64,000 bases of DNA from Microglena sp. YARC. Its lineage: Eukaryota; Chlorophyta; Chlorophyceae; Chlamydomonadales; Chlamydomonadaceae. Of this stretch, positions 10,131-20,723 are shown in pieces. Where the stretch lies: the NCBI GenBank assembly GCA_022414725.1, contig CM039466.1, positions 17,942,817 to 18,006,816 on the forward strand, read 5' to 3'. The notes under the pieces were generated by a model that worked only from the letters and a program-made list of their open reading frames with translations, was not told the DNA's origin and made no database searches. The first letter of the stretch is position 1, and every line of letters starts with the position of its first letter. Made by a program: the position numbers and the translations under genes.

Positions 10131-10279
10131 TTAAATGATCAATGTAGCACAAACTCAGGGCCTCCGTCGGTAAAACGATTATTTGGGGGTCAGTTCATCA
10201 ATGCTTTTTCTTTGTAAGCCCTTCCTATCACGGTTGGGCAAGTCCCTATAGCCTATTTGGCCTACCCCTGGACTGTATC
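10131..10279 (+). mobile_element. SINE-like element, family S3
   Basis: Same order of blocks as the copy at 6174: gatcaatgtagcac, ggcctccgtcggtaaaacgatt, gggggtcagttcatca, aagcccttcctatcacggtt, ending cccctggactgta. It lies between exon-like units 2 and 3 of the surrounding repeat. Confidence 0.6.
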
Positions 10280-10799
10280 ATAAATACATGCCGACAAGGA
10301 CAAATATTGACCAGCTAAATAATGGATATAATTATTGCATTGGAAAGGAATCACCGTGCAACAATTGGAATTTCAATTCCAGAAAGATCCCTTTAGCTAT
10401 CAGCTTTTATTCCAAGACTGACTAAACTACAAATGCATTACCTTGATAAGCAGCCAGATGCACAATAAATAAATTAATAAATAGTACGCCTTGTTACGAG
10501 GCGTGAGGTTGAGGGGGCCAGCCCGTTTGCTTTCACTGGGGCCAACCACCAAAAAAGGGGGGGGGGGGGGGGGGGGGGCTAACATACCCCTGGGGGAGGG
10601 TTTCGGGCCTGTTCCATGTGTCTTCTGCATGCGACAATGGAATGGAAAGAGACAGTGGCATGGGTGTGGAGTATGGTGCAGAGCTTGAGGGCGGATACTT
10701 TGGAGATACCTAAGCGGGCCAGATGCACAATGCTATATCCCTTACTTGATTCAACACCGCCAAGGAAATGTTTTGGCCAGCCAAATACTTGATGTTATA

Positions 10800-11007
10800 G
10801 CCCCTTTCAGTGATATACAATGGTCTAGTCGGAGACCAGATCGCTTGAGGATGAGGAGTTGGGAATTCGACTCCCCCTCCGGTCGCTCTTGGCGTTGCAG
10901 GTCGTCGTCAACCGCGATGGTAGCTTGCCCAGTTGAGGTGGAAGACCGTTCTCTGCCCGCGAACGACGGGTTCCTTTAATACCAGCCCCCACCCGGCGTT
11001 CTCATTA
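10800..11007 (+). mobile_element. tRNA-derived SINE, family S1 (head type A)
   Basis: A tRNA-like head (A-box-like tggtctagtcgg, B-box-like gggaattcgactccc) is followed by a conserved body (gttgcaggtcgtcgtcaacc, gatggtagcttg, gaggtggaagaccg) and a tail at ggcgttctcatta. Related copies lie at 30096, 35879, 58953 (reverse), 30323 (reverse) and 60943 (reverse). The family would be transcribed by RNA polymerase III and move with LINE machinery, by analogy with known SINEs. Confidence 0.8.
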
Positions 11008-11233
11008 CTTCAGACGCTTGCAGCCTGTTTACTGCATACCCGCTTGCAACAAGCAGGGGGCTTAAGGCTTACTTGTTGACAGCAGGATGTGTACGTCCTT
11101 GCAGCCCCATTGACGCACACTTTACGGCAAGCCACTTGCTGCAAGCGGGACATGTATTGCAGTCAGCCCACGGCATTACACCACTAGTCACCGACGAGTA
11201 GTTGCAGAAGAAGGGTTGAGTGCACCCTGCACG

Positions 11234-11535
11234 TCACTGCTCGACGCTATGCTTCACATGCCCCGGGCTTGGGCAGCTAAGGTCATTAGAGCTTCTAGTT
11301 GCAGAATAAGGGTTAACAGCAGGAATGCGAGTGTGTTCTGGATGTCCAGAACTCACTCGCATTCCGTGTCGTTCAACAACGTCACTGCTCGACGCTAAGC
11401 TTCACATGCCCCGAGCTAGGGCAGCTGATATCTTCCGCATCTTCCGCAGCTGCTGAATCTCTTAGCTCAGCAGCTTTTTGCTCCAGCCTAGCAATCTCTG
11501 TCATAGCACTATTCGCCAGAAAAGCAAGGTCATAA
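11234..11535 (-). pseudogene. Two extra tandem copies of the bestrophin-2 C-terminal coding end
   Basis: The stretch 11382-11530 repeats the end of the bestrophin-2 last exon: it encodes LAFLANSAMTEIARLEQ.., then an Ala/Glu-rich piece, ending GHVKLSVEQ and TGA (11382-11384). A shorter third copy ends GHVKHSVEQ and TGA (11234-11236). The main copy ends in the same peptide at 11852. The terminal ~150 bp of coding sequence, with its stop codon, has thus been duplicated downstream. The copies have no splice acceptor of their own and are probably relics. Confidence 0.7.
11322..11365. repeat. 44-bp near-perfect palindrome
   Basis: GGAATGCGAGTG...GTTCTGGA is mirrored by TCCAGAAC...CACTCGCATTCC with one mismatched pair and a 2-base centre, arms of 21 nt. 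It lies between the second and third copies of the bestrophin coding tail, absent from the other copies. Confidence 0.9.
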
Positions 11536-11548
11536 GAGCTTCTATTTG

Positions 11549-11818
11549 CAGAAGAAGATCGCCGATCCGGACTCGGAGTGGCTCAATGGTAGAGTGTCCG
11601 GCCTTGATCGAAGGAGATGCCGGGTTCGAACCCCGTCGGGAGCGTTTCGGTTCTCACGGTGGCCGTCAACCGTATTAAACGTGACTGGTTCTAGCCGCGT
11701 TGCCAACTCAAGCAAGGTGAGCTTACGAACCGGTGTCGATAACACCACGTCCTTAGTAGGGTCAACTGTCCCCGGCAGTGTGACTTACTTGGATGTTCGA
11801 TTTTTCAATTTTCAATTT
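11549..11818 (+). mobile_element. tRNA-derived SINE, family S2, with target duplication
   Basis: The 270-bp element starts with a tRNA-like head (A-box-like tggctcaatggtagagtg; B-box-like gggttcgaacccc), followed by a body with ggtggccgtcaacc and cgaaccggtgtcgataacacc, and a tail of tttttcaattttcaatttt. Near-identical 13-bp target duplications, tttgcagaag(a/g)ag, flank it at 11536-11548 and 11819-11831. It separates the second bestrophin tail copy from the main exon. Other copies: 56096-56326 and 35053-35153. Confidence 0.85.
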
Positions 11819-11851
11819 TTTGCAGAAGGAGGGTTGAGAGCACCCTGCATG

Positions 11852-12315
11852 TCACTGCTCGACGCTAAGCTTCACATGCCCCGAGCTTGGACAGATAATA
11901 TCTTTCGCATCTTCCGCAGCTGCCATATCTCTTAGCTCAGCAGCTTCTTGCTCCACCCTACAAATATCTGTCATAGAACTGTTCGCCAGAAAAGCAAGAG
12001 GCAGCATAGGAAATGGCTGCTCTAATTGGGTCGCCACCTCATCCACTGCCAGCAGCAGGAGGGTGATGATGCCTGTGGCTGGCACCCGGATGAACTCGTG
12101 GACCCCGTACGTGCTGGCGCTGAGGCCAAGCGGAAGCAAGGTGCACCATATTTGGACAAAGCCCAGCGAGATGAGGCTGAGCCCATAAGGGAGATTTTGC
12201 GACCTAACGTTTGAGCATTCAACCAAAGCTCAGCTACGGTCGCCTCCATCACCAGCATCTGTGCTGTGGGCAGTTGAGCAGCAGTGGACAGGAGCTGTAG
12301 CTTTGTAATGATGAC
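11852..12315 (-). pseudogene. Bestrophin-like gene 2, last exon (frameshifted)
   Basis: Homologue of the last exon of bestrophin-1 (37202-37714). It starts after an acceptor TTGATGCAG|GTCATC at 12315, encodes [10 protein letters not shown].. and MEATVAELW, and after a frameshift near 12220 continues LPYGLSLISLGFVQIW (a membrane helix) and ITLLLLAVDEVATQLEQPF. The last phrase matches the bestrophin signature IEEIGVQIEEPF. It ends GHVKLSVEQ and TGA. The shift (in the ttgaatgctc region) may be genuine decay or a sequencing error. Upstream exons of this copy are at 22798-22876 and 23614-23709, beyond the LINE/copia insertion; no first exon was found, so the gene is probably non-functional. Confidence 0.7.
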
Positions 12316-12350
12316 CTGCATCAAGGGTTGTCAAGTACGATACCATGGAT

Positions 12351-12457
12351 TTCATTACATTACATTACATTACATTACATTTCATGTTAAAGTCTACTTG
12401 ACACCACGAGGGTGTATGAGACTCTGTGCTTCAACAAAAGTAAAAAGCACCCACATG
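12351..12457 (-). mobile_element. LINE 3' end only
   Basis: A (TTACA)n run followed by ttcatgttaaagtctacttg, the reverse complement of the LINE 3' UTR end and its (TGTAA)n tail. Only about 100 bp of the element is present, an extreme 5' truncation. It lies directly against the long (TA)n microsatellite. Confidence 0.8.
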
Positions 12458-12466
12458 GCAAAACAA

Positions 12467-12870
<404 letters not shown>

Positions 12871-12872
12871 TA

Positions 12873-12917
12873 GGGTTTTAGGGTTTAGGGTTTATGGTTT
12901 TAGGTTTTAGGGTTTAT
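12873..12917 (+). repeat. Interstitial telomere-like (TTTAGGG)-type repeats
   Basis: Five or six imperfect copies of TTTAGGG (tagggttttagggtttagggt and continuing). This is the plant and green-alga telomere motif. The tract is short, degenerate, and bounded by microsatellite and unique sequence, so it is not a chromosome end. Confidence 0.7.
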
Positions 12918-13331
12918 AAATATCCATGTATCCATATAAATATATATAATATCATTAGTGTTGGGAATAGGACGCATCTTTTGGGTTTGCATCCGTCGTA
13001 TATATATATACATATTTATATTTATGTATATATATGCAAGTGTATTACATTACATTACATTACATTACATTACATGTTAAAGTCTACTTGACACCGCGAG
13101 GGTGTATGAGACTCTGTGCTTTAAACAAAAAGAAAAAGCACCCACAAAGCAAAAAAAACCATTACATCAGGGGTGTGTCGAGGACAAACAAACCAAACTC
13201 CCAACCACCGTTTTGGTGGCGTAGGTATTAAACCCCTTAGAGCCGGACCCAGATCTCAACCACTTACAGTGGCGGAGGTAAGAAGCTAACAAATGAGAAG
13301 TCACAAGAAGAAGAAAAAAAGGGATGATAAA

Positions 13332-14102
13332 TTACGGTGCCACTAAGCAGTCCAGGGCTTCCTGTCTTGCTCTTCTACAAGTAGAAAGATAGTCGGCTAG
13401 GTTGCTCCAAAAAGACTTAGTGCCATTTCCATTCATAAAGGTTCTGAATGTGGAATCGCAGAATTCCACATTCCATACGGTTAAGTTGGTATCCTCATGG
13501 ACATGCCTATAAATATCTGTAAACAGCTTCTGGTAGCGGAGGCGAATATCATTATAAAAAGGGCACTCAAACATATGCATTTCATCCTCAGGTTTTTGGA
13601 ACCCACACATTTGACAGTGTCTCATTGAGCGAGGGATGTGTGCTCTATCCACCACCCTCATTCTTTCTGTGTTCAGCCAATGGGAACCCATTCTAAACTG
13701 TGCTATAGAACGAATCTGATCCTGCTTATGTAAGGCGGATGTAAAGGGAATCAAGCCATTCTCATCATTGCTGTTGGCTGCGAACCATTTTTGGTATCGG
13801 AGGCGTTTAAAAGCCAACCCTTCTCTCATCAGGGATGTCTCTAACTGCATTGGTGTCACTTGGGTACTTAAACCTCCATGACTCAAAAACTTCAGACATA
13901 ATACCTTCGACATCGACAGCCTCCAAAATGTTGATGTTTTTACTGGATCCTAGCTTGTGGAGAGCACAACGCAAGTCATGAACCCAGCCAGTGTTGGAGT
14001 CAAAAGATTCCTCAAGAGCCATTCTAATGAGATCCTCAGGTTCTTTATGTATGGTCTTGTTCCAGAAGCGCAAAGCTTGTTTAAGCCAAGCAAAACACAA
14101 CG
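13332..14102 (-). pseudogene. LINE copy 2 ORF, C-terminal part
   Basis: Encodes the C-terminal ~260 residues of the LINE protein, with the CX2CX9HX3C zinc motif (HCQMCGF..HMFECPF). An extra T near 13810 shifts the frame between GFKRLRYQKW and the upstream portion (LAFKRL). It ends abruptly at the copia insertion site; the upstream half is at 21053-22421. Confidence 0.88.
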
Positions 14103-14107
14103 GGGTT

Positions 14108-14431
14108 TATCAGCATGTATAGCGGTGCTCTCACGCGTTTTATGACTTGGTGACTACTTATGTACTCCCTTAGAACTATCGGCTCTCCTGAGCCAGCTTC
14201 CCGTGGGACTGAGTCATCTTGAGATGACTCAGTGGCAGCTTCCTGTCACCTACGTCTCCGGTCTGATCTGTACCCTGTTAGGTTCATGTCTACCGCCTCC
14301 TTTCACCACAGGTGCCCCTTTATGGGTCTCCTGTGTCTGTAACGTTATCCTTGTCTCCGTGTATAGATTGGTGCGTCTGTTCCGCTGCTTTAATCTACTG
14401 TCCACTCTACCGGAGTGATTTCAAGCTGATA
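14108..14431 (+). repeat. copia 5' LTR (324 bp)
   Basis: Starts TATCAGCATG and ends CAAGCTGATA. It matches the 3' LTR except one base near 14285 (A here, C in the 3' LTR). It includes a short near-palindrome gactgagtcatcttgagatgactcag, which might be a regulatory or hairpin element. No convincing tRNA-primer site was identified downstream, where ggttactgggctcc follows. Confidence 0.95.
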
Positions 14432-14530
14432 GGTTACTGGGCTCCTCATCACTACCACTGCTTTGATAATGCAACTTCCGCGAGGGCCTCCTGCCGGCTT
14501 TGTGAAACTTACCAAACTTAATGGTGTTTC

Positions 14531-16617
14531 ATGGGCTCGTGGGATCCGCAGTGTCATTGTGAGCAATGGATGCGACCGAATCCTCCCAACGGGGGTGAAG
14601 GTTCCTCTGGATTGGCTAGACGACTGTGCGCCAGCGGCCTCTGCTGCCGGAGAGGAGGATCCTTCCGCCATCAAGGAAGTAACCCCCCCGGTCAATCCTC
14701 CAACTTTACGGTTCCTTCTCTCAATGTTCGACGCCTTTCCTCTGATGTTGAGGATGTCCTGATGAAGCTGTGTTGTGTACAGACACAGATCATCCGTTGT
14801 GCATCAGACCCGCAGCCTCCTTTCGTCCCTTTCAATTATGATGAAGACTACTCTACTACTACTGATGATGAGGAGGACTTGAAGAGTGCTACGAGTGCTG
14901 ACTTCGGTGGCGTGACCCCATCTGCTGCTGCCACTCGTGTCTTTGAGACTTCCGCTGTTTCGCCGGTGTATGAGCCTGCTGATCAGCAGATGCCTAATCG
15001 AGAGCTTTCGCCTGTGTATCAGCCTCAGCCTTCGTCGGCGCCTCCCTTTGAGCCTGTTCCCCCGGCTTACCCGGAGGTGGCTAAGCCCACTTTCTTGAAG
15101 GGCTTTGCTTCTTTTTCCTCTGCATCTGCCCCCATGGAGCGTGGCCTCCCTGGCTACCACACTCGCTCTCGCGAGGCTGCTGTTTCCTCTGCACGCACCT
15201 CTGCTGCTGGTGCCTCCCTGGAACCCCCTCCGCCTCCGCCGGTGGAGCTGCCTCCTGCCCCTGGCCCTCCTCCTATGCTATATACGCGGTCATGCGAATC
15301 TTGGGAGCATCTGCTCACTGGTGGATCTCCTCCGACTTTGAACTTGCGGGACTACCGCCTGATCAACCAGGATCGACGGGATGGTGAGTCCTTGAACCGC
15401 TCTTTGTACGGTCGGATGGATATGCAGGCTACAATGGCAAATGTTAGTGTGAAGCTGAGGCATCGCCGAGTGATGGCTTTCTCTGAGCTTGGTACCAGGT
15501 GTCGTTCTTTTCTTGGTCCAGTCACTTCTGGGATTCTGTATCCCCCAGATCATGGTGTTTCCTTTGGTGGTACGAGGCGTAGTGATCACGAGAAGCTTGG
15601 TTATCAGTTTGTGCGAGTGCCTGTCCCTCTGTGTCCTGTTAGCCCAGATTTCGAGCTGCTTATGAGTGTTGCGAGGTCCATTCCTGTGATTAGGAACATA
15701 GACGACCAGCGCGCTCTTGACGCTGGTCTTGCTGCGGAGTATTTCATGGACATTCGTAGGTCCTTGGCTCCTGTCCCTTCTGCGATTGGAGCTGGGTCTA
15801 ATACCCTCATTCATGGTGAGTCTCGGTTTGATCCTGCACTGTTCGGGTTCAGTGCACTGCCTCTCGAACGTCAGGAGTTCATGTGTTTAACTATGATGCT
15901 CGCGAACATGGAGGACGATATGGTCAAGGTATACCAGGACTTTGCCACCCTCGGGATATCCTTTTGGATATCCGGAAGACGCAGTCTGATGCCCTTGCCT
16001 CTAGAGTCCCTCTCATGCGTATCGAACTTCATAATGCGCACATGGGCCCTTCTGACCGTGTCGATGATTTCTTTCGCATGGTTCGCAGTCTGTGCACTGA
16101 CCTCCGCAGTGCTGGACATCCTGTCACTCAGCGCCACGCCATGGAAACCATTGTGAATGGGATCCGTTTGATCCGATTTGAATCGCTGCGGATCCAGTAC
16201 GGTATGATGTTGGCTAACAGACAGACTGTAGATTACTGGTCTTGTCTGGAGGCATATCGGTCTCTCGACATTTTGAACATTGCTCTCCCCAGGTCCGACT
16301 CCAGGCATCCTGGTTGGTCCCGGGACGCTCCCCAGGTTCCTGCCAATGCTGCGTTTCAGCGTGGGCAGGGATCTGGTTCTCAGGGTTCTGGTTCCAACAA
16401 GCGACGTCTGGATTGCACTTGGGGCCCATGCCTCAGCAAGACGACCCACTCGGAGGATCGCTGTTTCACGAAGCATCCGCACCTGCGTAAGACCAAGCCT
16501 GGTGCACCGGTTACCAATCCGGTGCCCATGGCCTTGGCCCTTCCAGGTGTGCTTACTCCGCGGCAGCTGGCCTCCTTGCAGGCTCAGATTGATGGGTATG
16601 CTTTGGACAAGAAATAG
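14531..16617 (+). CDS. copia gag (frameshifted)
   Basis: Nucleocapsid/capsid protein that packages the element RNA. The first frame (14531 to about 15950) has a long Pro/Ser-rich N-terminus, then a globular part with LNLRDYRLINQ. A frame change near 15950 leads to a second frame with RVDDFFRMVRSLCTDLRSAG and an RNA-binding Gly/Ser/Arg stretch, then a Cys/His motif CTWGPCLSKTTHSEDRC that looks like a variant zinc knuckle. It ends at an in-frame TAG (16615-16617), after which the same frame continues into the protease. The stop could be a real readthrough codon or a mutation. Confidence 0.8.
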
Positions 16618-16845
16618 GAGGTACGCTCTGTCCTTTTCTCTTGCACTGCGAAATTTTCAAATGTCTGCAGCCCGAGCCTGTCTGAGGGTGTCTGGCATGT
16701 TGATTCTGGAGCTGGGATGTCAATCACAGGTGATATGTCTTTGTTCACTGTGTTTCATGCTTCTGAGACTGGGCCAGCAGTTAAATTTGGTGATGGTGTG
16801 GCTCAAACGGTCTGTGGGTCAGGGTTCTATTGTGTTATGTAGTGA
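16618..16845 (+). CDS. copia protease region
   Basis: In the same frame as the gag end, directly after TAG. It encodes VWHVDSGAGMSITGD (Asp codon at 16702), the DSGA active site of retrotransposon aspartic proteases, which cleaves the polyprotein, followed by VFHASETGPAVKFGDG. The frame closes at a stop at about 16843; the following domain uses another frame from about 16800. Confidence 0.85.
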
Positions 16846-18336
16846 TTGGTTACCAACACCAATCACTTTAACCAATGTTCTCTACATCCCACACTGTCCG
16901 GTGAACCTCATGTCAGTAAATGCTGTTGCCCATGCTCACAACTGCAAGATTTCTTTTGATAGTCTTAGTTGTACTGCCACACAGGGCTCTTCTGTTCTGT
17001 GGTCTTTCCCTGCCTCCAGTGATGGTGTGTACAAGTTTGCATGTAGGCCTTGTCACACCCCTCGTGGCCGTTTGTATGGTGCTGAAGATTATCCAGCTTT
17101 TGCTCTTGATGTTGATGAGGATGGTGGAGTTGTGATCCCTACCACTCCTGAATGGTTGTGGCATAGGCGGCTGGGTCACCCTGGCTATGATGCCATGCAC
17201 AACCTTGTAAGGAAGGGTTTGGTTCAGAACTTACCCCTCACTCTCCAACAGGTGCAAAGACTGTCTAAGATCCCATGTGATGCTTGTCAGAAGGCAAAGG
17301 GAAAACGTATCCCTTTTCCTAAAGAAAGCAAAACTAGGATCCGTGCCCCATTACAACGCCTTCACTTGGACATCATGAGGCCATTTAATATTAGGGGCTT
17401 GCGTGGGAGTTTTATGTTCTGTGTCTCACTGACCAATACTCTGGCTATGCTGAGGTCTTGTGCTTGAGAACCAGGGATGAAGCTCCCTTAGCAGTTCAAA
17501 CTACCATCCTCAGATGGATGACTCAGCTGCATGGATTTGTTTTCAAGTGTCTTAGGTCTGACAGGGCTAAGGAATTTATAGTGAAGTGGTTCGAGGATTG
17601 GTTAGAATCGGTTGGTGCTGTGCATGAATTGTCCATGGCTTACACTGCTCAGCAGAATGCGACTGTGGAACGGTACAATGGGGTCCTTCAGAACGTAGCT
17701 AGGAGCATTCACTTGGAGTCTAAGCTCACTAAGTCCTTCTGGCCCTATGCCTTCCTCGCCGCGTGTTACCTACGCAACCGGCTGCCTAATCAGGGTGACA
17801 AGACTCCTTATGAGTTGTTCTTTGGGGTTCTACCTGATGTATCGTTATTGCGCGTGTTCGGGTGCCCATGCTATGTTACCTTAGTGAATGGGAAGAAGCG
17901 CAATAAGCTTGACGAAAGGGCGTTATCTGGTAGACTGGTTGGGTATTCTCTGGTGAGTAAGGGTTATTTTGTTTGGGTTCCGAAGTTGCGCCAGGTGGTA
18001 GAGAGTCGTGATGTGCTCTTCTATGAACAGTTTAGCTATAACTGTATCCCTGGGCTCTTTCCCTATGATGGATCTCAGTATTTTTCTCGCACCCCTGCCG
18101 CTATCATCGGTAAAGGGCTTGATACTACTGACAATGTCCTGGGCCCTTTACCAACCCCGATTGTTGACCGCTTTACTGGTCATGGGATGACGATGCGTCC
18201 CAGGCCAGGTAATGATGGTGCTGTATCGCGTGCGGCGGCATTGGGCCAGGGGGAGTCTGATGTTCCTTCAAGCTCTAATTTATTCGAATCTCAGGGGGTC
18301 GCCGGGCCTTCCTCTGCGCCACGTTTTCGTCGGTGA
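16800..18336 (+). CDS. copia integrase (frameshifted)
   Basis: Inserts the cDNA into the genome. First frame: TNVLYIPHCPVNLMSV and the GAG-pre-integrase zinc region WLWHRRLGHPG..CDACQKAKGK, then LQRLHLDIM with the first catalytic Asp. A shift near 17425 restores TDQYSGYAEVL; the core then has RSDRAKEF (second Asp) and ATVERYNG (catalytic Glu), followed by the typical LRVFGCPCYV and GYSLVSKGYFVW regions. The frame closes at 18336 and the linker to RT is in the next frame. Confidence 0.92.
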
Positions 18337-19739
18337 AGTCGTAGGATTAGGACAGCCTCGGGTCATAGTGGAACCTAGTACAGGTCCACTGCCCACTAGT
18401 CGCCACCCCCCGTCCACCTATTCGGATAGCTCGCGGGAGTTGTTGATCACTTCACCCCCTGCTATACCTGGTGGTTTATACCGGACCAGGCATTGCGACG
18501 ATGTGGCCGTCACAGATGATGTGAGTGATGACCTCGAACACTGGTCCGGGTCAGATACTGCGTATGGCTGGGGTGTTCCAGTGTACCCAGGCTTCGACGA
18601 TTTAGAGGCAAAGGAGGCCGGCCTTGTTCAACCACGCATGAGTGCTGCGCTGGGGGCTTTATTACCGGTTACTGCTGATACTGCTGATATCCCCGCTGCC
18701 CATGTACAAGTACACTGCTTGTACGTGGGGGTTTTTATTTCTACCTCTACTGAACTCTCTTATAAAGCTGCAATGTTACCTACCAACCCTGACAGAGATC
18801 TCTGGCTGCAGGCTATGAAGGATGAGATGGCCTCCCTCCATGCTCATGGCACTTGGGTCCTCACTCCACAGCTTCCTAGGCAGAGGATTCTATCTGGCAG
18901 ATGGTTATTTGTCAAGAAACATGGGGCTGATGGTTCTTTGCGTTTTAAAGCTCGTTTTGTAGTTCGTGGTTTTCTGCAACGTCCTGGGCTGGACTACCAT
19001 GATGTATATGCCCCCGTCTCCTCTAAAGCAGGTCTTCGTGTGCTCCTTGCTGCCATCACTCATAGGAAGATGTTTGTGAGGCAGCTAGACATCAAGACTG
19101 CATTCTTGAATGCCAAGCTGGAACCTGGTCTAGACCTGTTCTGTTACCAGCCTGAGGGCTTTCATGAACTTGGTCCTGACAATGTTCCCCTTGTGTGTAA
19201 GCTGATTAAATCTCTTTATGGTTTGAAGCAGGCACCCAGGGCTTGGAGCAAAGATGTAAAGCAGGTTTTGGTTGCCCACGGTTTTACCATGTGCAAAGCT
19301 GAACCTGCTCTGTATTTCAGGAGGGATTCTACTGGTGGGTGGAGCTATGTCCTGACCTATGTGGATGACTTTATCTGTGCTTTTAGTGAGCTGCATAGGT
19401 ATGCCTTGCTGATCAAGGTTATGGAAAGCAGCTGGGTGGGAAGTCAAGGAAATGGGTGTACCTGTCCAGTTCCTTTCATTGGACATGACTTGTACACTTG
19501 ATTCTGACGGCAGGTGTGTTAAGATCGACCTCTCCCAGCACTCCTACATTGTTGAGCTGGTGGAGCAGTTTGGTCTCACTGCTGCTACCAAGCCCAAGTT
19601 TTCAGTTCCCATGTCCAAGTGCACTGTCACTGATCCTCCTGGAGAACCTCTGGCCTCTAATAGCCAGTACCTCTCTCTTGTGGGGGCTTTGCTGTACCTG
19701 GCTACCTGCACAAGGCCTGATATTTCTTTTTGCTGTTAG
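18337..19739 (+). CDS. copia reverse transcriptase (frameshifted)
   Basis: Copies the element RNA into DNA. Key parts: WLQAMKDEMASLHAHGTW, LSGRWLFVKKHGADG, KARFVVRGF, DIKTAFLNAKL (motif A Asp), LIKSLYGLKQAPRAW (motif B) and LTYVDDFICAF (YVDD active site at about 19357). A frame change near 19450 leads to VPVQFLSLDMTCTLD and SQYLSLVGALLYLATCTRPDI. It ends at 19739 in this frame. Confidence 0.94.
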
Positions 19740-20279
19740 CTACCTGTCCAGGTTTTCTGCTCAACCCACTGCCCCCCTGTGGGCTGCAGCCAAGCGCTTG
19801 CTTTTGTATTTGAGAGAACATTCCCATCTGGGCCTCACTTACACTCACAGCCCTGGTTTCTCTTTTTACTGTCTTTAGTGACTCATCCTTTGCTGATGAT
19901 GGGTCTGACAGGAGATCTCAGACTGGCTATGCTGTGCTTGCTGGAGGCTGCCTTGTGAATTGGATGAGCAAAAGGCAACCCACTGTTGCTGTTAGCTCCA
20001 GTGAGGCTGAGTATCAGGCCCTGTCTCAGACTGCCAGGGAGGTGCAATGGTTGAAAAAGTTGAGAATTGATCTAGGGCTGCCTTGTGACCTGGTCACCAT
20101 TCAGGGGTGACAACTTGGGGTCCTTGAGCTGGGCCAATGACTGTCAGCTGCTCCCTCGCAACAAGCACATTGATGTCATCCATCACTATATCCAGGAGCT
20201 GGTGGAGGATGGCCAGGTGGATGTTGCCTATGTTAACACTAAGGACAACTGTGCTGACCCCTTCACCAAAGCCCCTTGA
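19740..20279 (+). CDS. copia RNase H (frameshifted)
   Basis: Degrades the RNA strand of the hybrid. Pieces in three frames: YLSRFSAQPTAPLWAAAKRL, then FSDSSFADDGSDRRSQTGYA (catalytic Asp), SSSEAEYQALSQTAREV (catalytic Glu), and KHIDVIHHYIQELV..NTKDNCADPFTKAP, the canonical copia end. At least two frame changes (about 19735 and about 20090-20110) break the ORF. Confidence 0.92.
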
Positions 20280-20608
20280 TCCTATGGTGTTCTGGCGTTT
20301 CATTCGCATGTTTGGAATGACTGCTTCTCCTTAAACCAAATTTTTGGGTACATGTATTCTAGAATTTTGGTTACATGTATTCTGGAATTTTTGGTTACAT
20401 TTAGAGTTTCTTTAAGTTATCAATTGATTGGCATTAGGTTCCCTATTCCCGGATCGGGTTTTCTATACCGTTGTTACCCGACTTTGATATTTAGTTGTCC
20501 TCTTATATCCACTTGGCAATTTTGATTCTTTGCCTTGCTTCATACCTTCCCTTACACCCTTCGGGTTTCATTTGAAGTTTCTCTCGATTTTTATTTTTCG
20601 GAGTTCTT

Positions 20609-20648
<40 letters not shown>

Positions 20649-20723
20649 GTTACATATAGTTCTATGTCACCAGTGCCATAGGTGGAGTAGTACTATTGTA
20701 TGTCACCTGTGTCATAGGTGGAG
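20280..20723 (+). promoter_or_regulatory. copia 3' untranslated region with polypurine tract
   Basis: Non-coding 3' region with a T-run of about 34 bases (20610-20643). Just before the 3' LTR the words cataggtggagta and cataggtggag are duplicated; the second, ataggtggag at 20714-20723, sits exactly at the LTR edge and is the probable polypurine primer for plus-strand synthesis. Confidence 0.65.

Larger units (their letters stand above)
9190..10760 (-). other. Four copies of an ankyrin-like exon-like unit
   Basis: On the minus strand the phrase IVHLxAYQ (gatattgtgcatctggctgcttatcaag-like) occurs at about 9215-9245, 9865-9900, 10440-10465 and 10700-10735. Two copies end in CAAG|GTAATG, a possible donor. 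The copy at 9865-9930 is the best: GIETSEGYGIVHLTAYQG. This looks like the first helix of an ankyrin repeat (G.T.LHLAAY.G), but with one motif only the assignment is tentative. The spacing DNA carries a MITE, an S3 SINE, a (CAT)n microsatellite (9304-9336) and a G-run at 10556-10579. Confidence 0.35.

Noticed and set aside
12873..12917. Telomere
   Set aside because: Too short and degenerate, with ordinary sequence on both sides.
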